Assembly (NCBI GenBank): GCA_018970785.1
Contig: JAGWVR010000019.1
Span: 1 to 44,948, forward strand
Length of the DNA: 44,948 nucleotides
Direction: 5' to 3'
Source: Planctomycetota bacterium
GTDB lineage: Bacteria; Planctomycetota; Planctomycetia; Pirellulales; UBA1268
Shown here in pieces: positions 17,840 through 25,011 of the stretch (position 1 is the first letter of the stretch; the number at the start of each line of letters is the position of its first letter). Under the pieces are notes generated by a model. That model saw nothing but the letters and a program-made list of their open reading frames with translations. It searched no databases and was not told the DNA's origin. Made by a program: the position numbers and the translations under genes.

Positions 17840-18841
17840 TCAGGAGGCACGGATGATCTCCAGCCCCGGCTCGGTGCTCCATTCGACGGAATCGTCAGGC
17901 AGATTCGCGGTCACGACCCGCACGCCACCGGCCGTGCGCGCCGGCACCGCGACCAACGCCGCGACGGTGCCGCCGGGCGGCGCGATCCGGTCGAGTCCCG
18001 CTGGGCCGAGCACGTAGGCCGCCGTCGCCAGGGCGTCGGCGTCGGCCGCGCTCGGCGCGAGGACGGTCGCCGACAGCACCCCCTCGGCTGGCGATCCGGA
18101 CCGCGGATCGAGGATGTGGCCGAGGCGGCGGCCGCGGTCGATGAAGAACTGCGTTCCCGAGCCGCTCGTGCCCAGCGCCCGGTCGACGAGCGTGAGTGTC
18201 GCGAGGCGCGTCTGCGGGCGGAGCGGATGGCGCACGCCGACCCGCCAGCCGCGCCGCCCGGGCAGGGCCGGGCCCTGCACGCCCCGCGCCACGACGCTGC
18301 TCGATCCGCCGTGGAGGAGGAAGCTCGGCACGCCGGCGAGGGCCACGGCGGCACGGTCGAGCGCATAACCCTTGCCGATCGCGCCGGGATTGAGTTCCAC
18401 CCCGGGGGTGGTGAAGCGGATCCGACGGCCAACGCGGTCGAGTTCGACCCGCCCCCACCCCGACACCGCCAGCGCGGCGGCGAGCTCGTCGGCGGCGGGC
18501 GTGCGGCCGCTGCGGCGGAGAAAGCCCCAACAGCGCGACAGCGCCCCGGTCGCCATGTCGAACGCGCCGTCGGTGAGCCGCCACAGTTCGTCGGCGCGCT
18601 CGAACAACGCGAACAGATCGTCGGCGACCGGCTGCCAGCCTCCGGCGGCGGCGGCATTGAGCCGCGACAACTCTCCTCCCGGGCGGTGGATCGTGAGCCG
18701 CGCTTCGAGTGCCTCGACGACCTCCAGGGCATCGATCCCGCGCTGCGTCGCATCGTCCGGCTCGCCGGCATTGAAAACCGCTTCGAACCGGCAGGCCATC
18801 GCATCGCGGCCGACGGCCAGCGTGTGCAGGTCGGCGTCCAT
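17840..18841 (-). CDS. apbE: ApbE-type FAD:protein FMN transferase
   Basis: A 333-residue protein. ApbE features appear in order: RDAMACRFEAVF (AMGTxFE-like start), LEARLTIHRPGGELSRLN, LTDGAFDMATGAL, GAIGKGYALDRA, an LHGGSSSV loop, and near the C-terminus TSGSG...GHILDPRSG with the metal-site region. ApbE transfers FMN from FAD onto Ser/Thr of target proteins such as Nqr or Rnf subunits and needs Mg2+. No signal peptide or lipobox is seen, so this version would be cytoplasmic unless exported otherwise. Its ATG overlaps the stop of the ATPase gene (TGATG), indicating translational coupling. The usual S-G-D after the FAD site is S-G-S here. The target flavoprotein is unknown and no Rnf or Nqr genes are present in the window. 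Confidence 0.88.
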   Translation of the reverse strand: MDADLHTLAVGRDAMACRFEAVFNAGEPDDATQRGIDALEVVEALEARLTIHRPGGELSRLNAAAAGGWQPVADDLFALFERADELWRLTDGAFDMATGALSRCWGFLRRSGRTPAADELAAALAVSGWGRVELDRVGRRIRFTTPGVELNPGAIGKGYALDRAAVALAGVPSFLLHGGSSSVVARGVQGPALPGRRGWRVGVRHPLRPQTRLATLTLVDRALGTSGSGTQFFIDRGRRLGHILDPRSGSPAEGVLSATVLAPSAADADALATAAYVLGPAGLDRIAPPGGTVAALVAVPARTAGGVRVVTANLPDDSVEWSTEPGLEIIRAS

Positions 18842-20322
18842 CAGCGCGGGGCGAGCCCCCGGTCGAACGCTTCCTGGTCGCGCCGGAACACCGCCAGTTC
18901 CTTCTCGAAGCGCTCCAGCGGGATCGTCCACACCGGCTGCTCGGAGGTGTGCGAGTGGCAGTGGGCGACGCACAGCCGGTGGAGGAACTTGAACAGGTGC
19001 CGCGGCACGCGCAGCGTCCGCAGGCCGTCGATCAGCCTCCGCTGGTCGACGGCCGGGTCGAACAGCTGGGCGAGCGTCGCCGGGGGCGAGCCCGTGCTCG
19101 CCGCCTTCACGCGCTGCGAGGCGATGTCGTAGAGCGTCTCGCCGGTCCACTCCAGGTTGGGCACGAGGTTTTGCTTGTCGAGCCGGGCACGCTGGTTGAA
19201 CTGCTCGTCCTCGCGCTCGATGAACCGGTACAGCTCGTCGGGGAGGAGGAGCTTGAAGCCCAGCCCCGGCGACTTGAGGAACTTGTTGTCGAGCAACGGC
19301 CAGACCAGTTGCCGCATCCGGTCGGCCTGGCCGTTGATGGCGTGCGGCTCGTCGACCCGGTCGACGATCACCACCATCCCGCCGTAGCCGAGGCTCGTGA
19401 GGATCCCCTGGAACTTCGCCAGCAGTTCATAGCGGTCGTCGCTGCGGGCATGCCGCGGCAGCGGCTGCCCCGCCAGGTCCACCGTCGGCATCCGCGCCAG
19501 GGCTTGCGTCAGCTGGCCGACGGTGCGGTTCCCGGTCCGCATGCTGCCGACGACCGTGCGGGCGGTCCACCAGGCCCGTGCCCGCTGCCAGACCCACGGC
19601 CCCCAGGCGATGAGCACCACTGCCACCGGCACCCACCACGGTGCTCCTGACGGGACGATCCCACCCCAGCCGGCTCCCCTGGTGAGCGACCCGGCCAGCG
19701 CTCCGAGAAACACCGTCAGCACGACGATTCCCAGCCACCACGGCCAGGTCGCCCGCCACGTCCGGTACCCCACCAGCCGGCGCAACCGCGCCCAGCGCGA
19801 GGGAAACGTCTCGCCCGTCGACTGGTCGTAGCAGGCGGCGAGGAGCGCCAGATCGCGGGCCTGGGCCGGTCCGAGGCGCGGCCTGCCGCGGCCGCCATCG
19901 AGCAGCTGCGACACCAGTTGCGTCGTCGCCAGCGTGAGGATGGCGTCGATATGGTCCCACAGTTTCCAGTGGGCAAGCACCTTCTCGACCGGCCGCCGCG
20001 GACCGACGCGGCCGATGAACCGGTCGAGGAACGGATTGAAGTCGTCGTACACGACGACGAACGTCTTCCGGTCGGGATGGTCGGCGGCGTGCCGCTCGAA
20101 CTGCCGCACCATCTGCAGCTTGAGCGCCGTCTTCCCGGAGCCCTTCTCCCCGAACACGATCGCCGTGCTCGGGTCGTCGGGATCGCCGTAGACCTTGTCC
20201 CACGCCGGGTGGAACGTCGACTCGAGGCAGGTCCGCTTGAAGACGGTGTCGTTCTGGGCGTCTTCCTCGGCGAACGGATTGCCGCCGATGCCGTGGTGTT
20301 CGAGGAATTCCTGGATGCGCAT
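18841..20322 (-). CDS. KAP-like P-loop ATPase with two internal membrane helices
   Basis: A 493-residue protein. Walker A is GEKGSGKT at 58-65, and a probable Walker B MVVIVDRVDEP lies near residue 315. Between them are two strong hydrophobic segments (about 195-220 starting WPWWLGIVVLTVF, and about 228-248 in WWVPVAVVLIAWGPWVW). Membrane helices inserted between the two nucleotide motifs are typical of KAP-family NTPases. In some bacteria those belong to stress or phage-defence islands; no such context is seen here. The N-terminus (FLEHHGIGGNPFAEEDA) resembles ATPases that start with a short helix and an NPF motif, as in ExeA/MshM-type AAA proteins. It sits 9 nt after the secreted-protein gene and is coupled to apbE. 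Its function is unknown. Confidence 0.75.
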   Translation of the reverse strand: MRIQEFLEHHGIGGNPFAEEDAQNDTVFKRTCLESTFHPAWDKVYGDPDDPSTAIVFGEKGSGKTALKLQMVRQFERHAADHPDRKTFVVVYDDFNPFLDRFIGRVGPRRPVEKVLAHWKLWDHIDAILTLATTQLVSQLLDGGRGRPRLGPAQARDLALLAACYDQSTGETFPSRWARLRRLVGYRTWRATWPWWLGIVVLTVFLGALAGSLTRGAGWGGIVPSGAPWWVPVAVVLIAWGPWVWQRARAWWTARTVVGSMRTGNRTVGQLTQALARMPTVDLAGQPLPRHARSDDRYELLAKFQGILTSLGYGGMVVIVDRVDEPHAINGQADRMRQLVWPLLDNKFLKSPGLGFKLLLPDELYRFIEREDEQFNQRARLDKQNLVPNLEWTGETLYDIASQRVKAASTGSPPATLAQLFDPAVDQRRLIDGLRTLRVPRHLFKFLHRLCVAHCHSHTSEQPVWTIPLERFEKELAVFRRDQEAFDRGLAPR

Positions 20323-20331
20323 CGTGGCTGG

Positions 20332-20904
20332 TCACCGGGCCGCCGGGACGAGCCCCTCGACCATCGCCCGGAAGCCGTCGGCGTGCTTCGAGACGGTGGC
20401 CGCGGGGCCGTAGAACTTGAGGAAGTAGCTGCCGGCGGCCGGGGTCTCGACGATCGCCGCGAGCATCCGGTAGCCGGCACGGTCGACCGCCTTGCCGCCG
20501 GCGAACGGCCCGGCCGGGGCGTCCTTGTAGGTGCCGGCGACGTCGACCATCGTCACCGTGCACTGGGCGATCTTCACCGTCTTGGTGACCGCCTTGTCTT
20601 TGGTGGCGCTGCCGTCGGGCTGCGTGAACTGCCCGTACCAACGGTCGACGTTGGCCTGCACGCTGCCGCCGGCGCCCATCACCGTCATCCGCCCGGCAGG
20701 GGCGTCTCCCTCCGACGGGATCGCGAACTCGGTCTCGACGATCGTCGACTTGGGCTGGACCCTTGTCCAACCGGCCGGGGCCTCGAGCGAAAAGGCACCG
20801 TCGCCGATGCGGAAGGCACGCTGGCCATCCTGGGCCAGTGCCGCGACCGGGACCATGGCCAGGGCGACGACGGCGGCGACACTCGGCAGACGACTGGGGC
20901 GCAT
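20332..20904 (-). CDS. Secreted protein of unknown function
   Basis: A 190-residue protein with a clear Sec signal peptide (MRPSRLPSVAAVVALAMVPV then AALAQDG, with cleavage probably after ALA). The mature part begins with FRIGDGAFSLEAPAGWTRVQPKS, a pattern seen in many exported proteins that carry a single beta-sandwich domain, and continues to residue 190 without cysteine clusters or repeats. I cannot name a family with confidence. It is the first gene of a minus-strand unit followed after 9 nt by the KAP-like ATPase and then apbE, so its job may be linked to that membrane ATPase. Confidence 0.75.
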   Translation of the reverse strand: MRPSRLPSVAAVVALAMVPVAALAQDGQRAFRIGDGAFSLEAPAGWTRVQPKSTIVETEFAIPSEGDAPAGRMTVMGAGGSVQANVDRWYGQFTQPDGSATKDKAVTKTVKIAQCTVTMVDVAGTYKDAPAGPFAGGKAVDRAGYRMLAAIVETPAAGSYFLKFYGPAATVSKHADGFRAMVEGLVPAAR

Positions 20905-21027
20905 GACGGATTCCTCGACGGGGTGCAGCGCTGGGCCGCCGCGGAGCGGCCCCCGGACGCCCCCATGATAGCCGCGATCGGCAGCCCGGGGCCCCGCAGG
21001 CCGCTGTCACCCCGTCGCCGGGACCGC

Positions 21028-21651
21028 TCAGCGGCCCTTGCGCGGGCTGGGCTGGCGTTCCGGCACCAGTCCGGGCAGGGGCGCGAGGGGAACCATCTCG
21101 GCCAAGCCCGCCTTCACCATCTCACGGCCGGTCACGTAGCGGTGGGTGCGGATCCACTCGGTGATCAGGTCGACCGCGGTGCCGAACAGTTCGCAGAGAA
21201 GGACGTCCATCTCCTTCTCGAGCTGGCCGAAATGGCGCGACCATTCCGCCGCCTCGGTGATCCCGATGTGTTCCTCGCTCTGCCACTTCATCGGGTGGAA
21301 CAGGAACACGCTGTAGGGCGTGACCACGCGGCGGCTGCAGGCCGCGAACGGCCACAGTGCCGCCGACGAACACTCGCCGGTCACGATCCCGGTGGCCTCG
21401 ATGCCCCGCAGCTTGATCAGCGACACCAGCGACATCGCGCAGTACGGACTGCCCCCGGGCGAATCGAAGTAGACGATGCATTCGCCGCCGGGCTCGATTC
21501 CCATCAGGCTGCCGGTGATGTCCCCCTCGTGGTTGCCGAGGTCGCCGAGGATCGCGATTTCGATCGGGCCGGCCGGCCCCTCGTCGGACTCGGACTCGGA
21601 CTCGGGCTCGGGCCGCGGTGCCGCCTTGCGCGCTGCCATGCTGGATTCCAT
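21028..21651 (-). CDS. ClpP/SppA-fold serine protease-like protein
   Basis: A 207-residue protein. After an acidic, Ser/Glu-rich N-terminus (PESESESDEG) it follows the ClpP fold: IVYFDSPGGSPYCAMSL, then GECSSAALWPFAA with the nucleophile Ser, and VFLFHPM with the catalytic His. By hand alignment the catalytic Asp of ClpP (in R-D-R-F) falls on His in THRYVTG, so the triad is altered. Planctomycete genomes often carry extra ClpP-like proteins besides the canonical pair. No ClpX or ClpA is adjacent. The start could be ATG 21651 or ATG 21639, and neither has a strong ribosome-binding site. It may be a divergent protease or an inactive structural subunit. Confidence 0.85.
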   Translation of the reverse strand: MESSMAARKAAPRPEPESESESDEGPAGPIEIAILGDLGNHEGDITGSLMGIEPGGECIVYFDSPGGSPYCAMSLVSLIKLRGIEATGIVTGECSSAALWPFAACSRRVVTPYSVFLFHPMKWQSEEHIGITEAAEWSRHFGQLEKEMDVLLCELFGTAVDLITEWIRTHRYVTGREMVKAGLAEMVPLAPLPGLVPERQPSPRKGR

Positions 21652-21860
21652 TGATTGAATGATGCGACCGTGCAACTGCCGACGGAGCGCGATCGAAACC
21701 TGACCGTTGACCCCCCCACTGTACCGGAAGCCGGCACCGGCCCGCCGCCCGAACCGAGGCACCTATGGGGCCGGGCGGGTCAGCGTAGCCCCGCGGGCCG
21801 CCGACGCAACCCGAATCGCGTTCCCGGCAAGCGTCCGCTCGCGTCACGGCGCCGGTACGG

Positions 21861-22856
21861 TCAGCTCCGGTAGTCGCCGTGGCAGGTGTCGCACGATTTC
21901 TTCAGGCTGCCCACGGCCGTGCGGAAGCCGTCGTAATCGTCGCGGCCGGCGGCGGCGCGGGCGGCTTCGGCGGCGGCCCGCATCGCGGCGGCATAGCCGC
22001 GGTAGGTGTCGTCATCGTGGTATTCGTAATCGGGGCGTTGGATGGCCTCAGCGATCACCGCCGCGATCTCCACTTCGTGGACCAACTGCGCGAGCTGCTC
22101 CTTGAACACCGTCCGCGAGCCGGTGGCGGCGGCGGCGACGGCATCGACCTGCGCGAGGCGGTTCATCAGCGCCGGCCGGGCGGCGATCTGGCTCCACGGC
22201 GGGTCGCCGGCGTCGGGATCGCGGTCGGGGCGCGACGCCAGGCCGTTTCCCTCGAGCAGCGTGCCGAGATCGGCGCCCCGCGCCTTCGCCTCGGCGAACG
22301 ACTGGTCGGTCCCGACCTTGCAGTTGAAGCCGACGCGGCCGAACAGATCACGGGCTGCGGCCGCCTCCTTCTTCCAGCGGATGTCGCCGTCGTAGGCGGC
22401 GATCACGCCGTACACCAGCGCGATCGACGAAAACGCCACCCGCGCCCGCTCGTAGCCTCCCCCCTTGAAGGTCGTCGCCGACCCGATTGCCTCCTGGACG
22501 ATCCCCTTCTGGTCCTTCACCTCGTCGGCGAGGGTTTCCGCCGACACCAGCGCCGACCAGCGGAAGCCGTCCCCGGCCGTCGGATTCCCGCCGGCCGGCT
22601 GCTCCGCCGTGGCCGCGGACCGGCCTCCGAGCGCCGCGAAGTCGGGGCGCTGTCCCTCGAGCGTCGCAAACGCGTCGTCGAAGAAAGTCGACTGCACCAG
22701 AGGCGGCCAGCGTTCTGGGGGCCGCGCCCGGAGTCGCTCCGCGGGCGGGGGCGCGGCCAAGGCGCCGTGCTCCACGCCGCACCGGCTCGCGGCCACCAGC
22801 GCCGTCAGCACGACGATCGTCGCCGCCGCTCCACCGCCCCGCCGTCCCGTCGTCAT
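21861..22856 (-). CDS. Exported cytochrome c'-like protein with one C-terminal heme site
   Basis: A 331-residue protein with a signal peptide (hydrophobic ATIVVLTALVAA after an Arg/Gly-rich start). The only CxxCH is CDTCH, about 10 residues from the C-terminus, preceded by a helix (YDGFRTAVGSLKKS). C-terminal CxxCH in a helical protein is the layout of cytochrome c' (type II cytochrome c). Long helices rich in Ala are predicted before it (AAAMRAAAEAARAAAG). The protein is over twice the usual cytochrome c' length (about 130 residues); its first half lacks recognised domains. Location is periplasmic, and the redox partner is unknown. ATG 22856 is chosen because the upstream in-frame residues show no homology. 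Confidence 0.8.
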   Translation of the reverse strand: MTTGRRGGGAAATIVVLTALVAASRCGVEHGALAAPPPAERLRARPPERWPPLVQSTFFDDAFATLEGQRPDFAALGGRSAATAEQPAGGNPTAGDGFRWSALVSAETLADEVKDQKGIVQEAIGSATTFKGGGYERARVAFSSIALVYGVIAAYDGDIRWKKEAAAARDLFGRVGFNCKVGTDQSFAEAKARGADLGTLLEGNGLASRPDRDPDAGDPPWSQIAARPALMNRLAQVDAVAAAATGSRTVFKEQLAQLVHEVEIAAVIAEAIQRPDYEYHDDDTYRGYAAAMRAAAEAARAAAGRDDYDGFRTAVGSLKKSCDTCHGDYRS

Positions 22857-23021
22857 CGTCGCCTCCGCGGGCCTCGCCACGTGCACCGGCCCAGACGCCC
22901 CACGCCCGTCCTGCCGTCTTTCCCACCTTACCAACCACGGGCCGCATGGCGGGAGGGGCGTCCGATTCACCTTGACCCGTTGGCGGTCAGCGGTCACTCT
23001 TCCCGCCCCGATCGCCCCTCA

Positions 23022-23141
23022 GCAACCCGTGGAAAAGTGATCGGCCGCCGGATGCGGCCGACGGCGACCGGGGAAACCCTCGGCGTTTCCCGCGGTCGCC
23101 TGAGTGGACACTGGCCTCAAAAGGCTTTGTCCACGGACAGC
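23022..23141 (+). repeat. Interspersed three-hairpin element, copy A
   Basis: This 120-bp sequence matches copy B (27028-27148, opposite strand) at all but about eight positions by hand alignment. It has three stems in a row: GGCCGC/GCGGCC, GGGAAAC/GTTTCCC (perfect here) and GTGGACA/TGTCCAC with an inner GCCT/AGGC. The outer ends CCGTGGA and TCCACGG are also inverted repeats of each other. It lies between the divergent cytochrome and lipoprotein genes and ends 42 nt before the lipoprotein ATG, so it may be part of that gene's leader. Confidence 0.85.
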
Positions 23142-23183
23142 AAGGGCTCCAATTCCATTCGGCTTTTTTCCGGAGGCTCGCGC

Positions 23184-23834
23184 ATGCAATCCGCGACCGA
23201 ATCGTCGTCCCGTGCCGTCACCCGTGGCCAGTGGTCGCTGTGGCTGGTCAGCTTCGTGGCCGGGTGTGCGGCCGTGGCCGCGCTCACGGTCACCGGATGC
23301 TCCTCGGCGTCGGGACCGGCTACGGCCACGGGCGGATCGGGCGCCGCCACCGAGCCGGCGAAGCAGGCGGTCGTGACGTTTCTCGAGGCGATCAAGCGCG
23401 GCGACAACGACGCGGCCTCGGCCCAACTGAGCAAAGTCGCCAAGGCCCGCACCGAAGAACTCGGGATGATGGTCGCCCCCCCCGTCAAGCCGTCGGCGAC
23501 CTACTCCGTGAGCGAGTCTGAAATGGTCGGCGACGCCGGCGATCTCGTGCACGTCGCCACGACCTGGACCGACACCGACGAAGAGGGATTCAAGAGCAGC
23601 GAGGAAGTGGTGTGGGTCGTCCGCCTCGATCCGGAGGGCTGGCGCGTGGTCGGAATGGCGATGAAGGTGTTTCCCGACATGCCGCCGCTGCTTTTGAATT
23701 TCGAGGACCCGGAAGACATGGTGGCCAAGCAGGAGATGGTCGCCGAGGAGCTCCAGCGCCGTGCCACCGCCTCCGCCCAGGGCGAGGGGGACCGCACCGC
23801 ACGGGTTCCCGCCACCACCGTGCCGGTGAAGTGA
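23184..23834 (+). CDS. Lipoprotein with NTF2-like/SnoaL-like domain, function unknown
   Basis: A 216-residue protein. A hydrophobic segment near the N-terminus ends in the lipobox VTGC with Cys39, so it is probably a lipoprotein, although its N-region is long. After a Gly/Ala/Thr-rich linker the segment AVVTFLEAIKRGDNDAASAQLS resembles the first helices of NTF2/SnoaL-like or DUF4878-type lumenal domains. These are followed by a curved sheet (HVATTWTDTDEEG, VWVVRLDPEGWRVVGM). Such domains often act as binding or scaffold modules. The sequence LLLNFEDPEDM and a charged tail close it. GGAGG 7 nt before ATG 23184 supports the start. Repeat copy A sits directly upstream. Confidence 0.75.
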   Translation: MQSATESSSRAVTRGQWSLWLVSFVAGCAAVAALTVTGCSSASGPATATGGSGAATEPAKQAVVTFLEAIKRGDNDAASAQLSKVAKARTEELGMMVAPPVKPSATYSVSESEMVGDAGDLVHVATTWTDTDEEGFKSSEEVVWVVRLDPEGWRVVGMAMKVFPDMPPLLLNFEDPEDMVAKQEMVAEELQRRATASAQGEGDRTARVPATTVPVK

Positions 23835-23980
23835 CAGCTCCGGCTGCCCGTGGAGGCGACGGCGGAGCTCCTCCCGGGGCGCCAGACCACCCCTCACGGG
23901 ATGTGAACCGCCCCTCAAGTCACCCGTTTTCTGCGGGAGTTGCCGCGTTCTTCCCGTTCCCTCGGGGGGGATGCGCATTC

Positions 23981-24008
23981 TTGACACGCGCGGGGGGCCT
24001 GCTAGCCT
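23981..24008 (+). promoter_or_regulatory. Sigma-70-type promoter of the Cys-rich gene
   Basis: A perfect TTGACA (23981-23986) is followed after 16 nt by TAGCCT (24003-24008, weak -10). It lies 238 nt before the Cys-rich gene and would give a leader of about 230 nt. The rest of the gap between the lipoprotein stop (23834) and this promoter shows only short GC-rich inverted repeats and no gene. Confidence 0.55.
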
Positions 24009-24010
24009 TA

Positions 24011-24245
24011 CGGCCTGCCCAAATTGCCCAGGCGGGATTTTTTCGCTAACCGACAAACCCAACGACGGCCGCTCGCACCAGCGAATGGCCGGCAGTGGCG
24101 ACCGTCGGAGACACGCGATCGTGCCTGCGGCTGAGCCGAGCAACGGGTTGCTCGGGGCTTTGGTCCGGTGGCGGTCCCGGATCCTCGTGGTCCGGGAAAA
24201 GCCGGATGACCGTGGGTGCTTTCGTTCCTTGTCTGGAGACAACAG
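24011..24245 (+). promoter_or_regulatory. Structured 5' leader, candidate cis-regulatory RNA
   Basis: No open frame of interest lies in this 235-nt leader. From 5' to 3' it has a GCCTG/CAGGC stem followed by six T (24013-24043, attenuator-like); a CGACGG (24063-24068)/CCGTCG (24102-24107) stem enclosing a TCGC/GCGA hairpin; CCGAGCAA/TTGCTCGG (24136-24155, nearly perfect with a 4-nt loop); and a nested pair GGCTTT (24156-24161)/AAAGCC (24198-24203) around TCCCGGA (24175-24181)/TCCGGGA (24191-24197). TTGTC/GACAA (24229-24242) then encloses the GGAG ribosome-binding site. It does not match a riboswitch class I recognise. The function is inferred from structure only. Confidence 0.5.
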
Positions 24246-24878
24246 ATGAAGCGGTTCGTCGGATACGGTGTGGCGATGTTCGCGGCGCTGGTCGCGATCG
24301 CCTTGGTCGGTGGTGAGTCGGGTGCGGTCGCTGGTCAGGGTTGCCATGGCCGCGGCGGTTGCCACGGTGGCGGCCTGCTCTCCAAGCTGCACGCCAAGAA
24401 GTGCCACGGTGCCAGCTCGGCGGCCTCGTCGGGCTGCCACGGCGGCGGACTGCTGTCGCGTCTGCACTCGCGCAAGGCCAAGTGCCACGGTGCGGCTGCC
24501 CCCGCTCCGGCCAACTGCGGCAACGCTTGCGGCGGCGAGGTGATCAGCAGCGGCTGCACCAGCGGCTGCGGCGGGTCGACCGTCGGCAGTGGCTGCAGCA
24601 GCGGTTGCGGCGGCGAGACGATCTCGTCGGGCTGCGGCAGCTGCGGCGGCGGTGAGACGATCTCCTCGGGCTGCAGCAGCTGCGGCGGCGAGGCGATCAG
24701 CAGCGAGGGCGGTGTGATCAGCGGTGGCTGCGCCGGCGGCGGCTGCAGCGGCGAGTCGGTGATCTCGACCGGCGAAGGCGCCGTCATCGAGAGCGGCTCG
24801 AGCATCATCACCGACGGCGTGCCGACCGAGGCTCCCGCTGCCCCGGCTGCCGCCCCCGCGGCTCCGGCTTCCACCTGA
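24246..24878 (+). CDS. Secreted Cys/Gly/His-rich repeat protein
   Basis: A 210-residue protein from ATG 24246. A signal peptide (MKRFVGYGVAMFAALVAIAL, cut probably near AVAG) is followed by two copies of a CHGGGLLS(K/R)LH(A/S)(K/R)K..CHG unit. Next comes a run of GGE(V/T/A)ISSGC-x-SCGG-like repeats (about four clear, later ones degenerate), and an Ala/Pro-rich end. It has 17 cysteines, all in the mature part, and several CH pairs but no CxxCH. Proteins with CHG repeats occur in Planctomycetes without a known role; metal binding or disulfide-linked cell-wall structure are possibilities, since planctomycete envelopes are rich in disulfides. It is preceded by a structured leader and followed by a strong terminator, so it stands alone. 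Confidence 0.88.
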   Translation: MKRFVGYGVAMFAALVAIALVGGESGAVAGQGCHGRGGCHGGGLLSKLHAKKCHGASSAASSGCHGGGLLSRLHSRKAKCHGAAAPAPANCGNACGGEVISSGCTSGCGGSTVGSGCSSGCGGETISSGCGSCGGGETISSGCSSCGGEAISSEGGVISGGCAGGGCSGESVISTGEGAVIESGSSIITDGVPTEAPAAPAAAPAAPAST

Positions 24879-24942
24879 GCCGAATCCCGATTTTCCTCGC
24901 CCCTGAGACCTGTGGGCGAAGGGGGTCGGATCAGTAACAAGA

Positions 24943-24976
24943 GCCGGGCCATCCGCAGGGATGGCCCGGCTTTTTT
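24943..24976 (+). terminator. Rho-independent terminator after the Cys-rich gene
   Basis: A 12-bp perfect stem, GCCGGGCCATCC (24943-24954) with GGATGGCCCGGC (24959-24970), closes a GCAG loop and is followed by six T. It lies 65 nt after the stop. The convergent AsmA-like gene ends 36 nt beyond; on the minus strand there is no equally good T-run. Confidence 0.93.
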
Positions 24977-25011
24977 CATGCGCGCGGCGGTGCCAACCGG
25001 CTGGTGTGCGT

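Noticed and set aside
15743-19132. Very long plus-strand open frame of more than 1100 codons across the regulator, DedA and ApbE genes
   Set aside because: It is antisense to three genes with clear homology. High GC leaves few stop codons, and the translated sequence is Arg/Pro/Ser-rich without domains.
17734-20322. Phage-defence island around the KAP-like ATPase
   Set aside because: Neighbours are apbE, dedA and an exported protein; there is no nuclease, methylase or other defence gene beside it.
23022-23141. A conserved peptide encoded by the repeat (similar open frames occur through copies A, B and C)
   Set aside because: The frames run into unrelated sequence on both sides, copy C lacks the first half, and the differences between copies preserve hairpins rather than codons. 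A short insertion changes the frame between A and B.
23433-23520. Possible second start or small gene near the lipoprotein middle
   Set aside because: Out-of-frame shadow with no ribosome-binding site.
24540-24720. CRISPR-like direct repeats
   Set aside because: The near-repeats are the coding repeats of the Cys/Gly-rich protein (in-frame, uneven length, no unique spacers).
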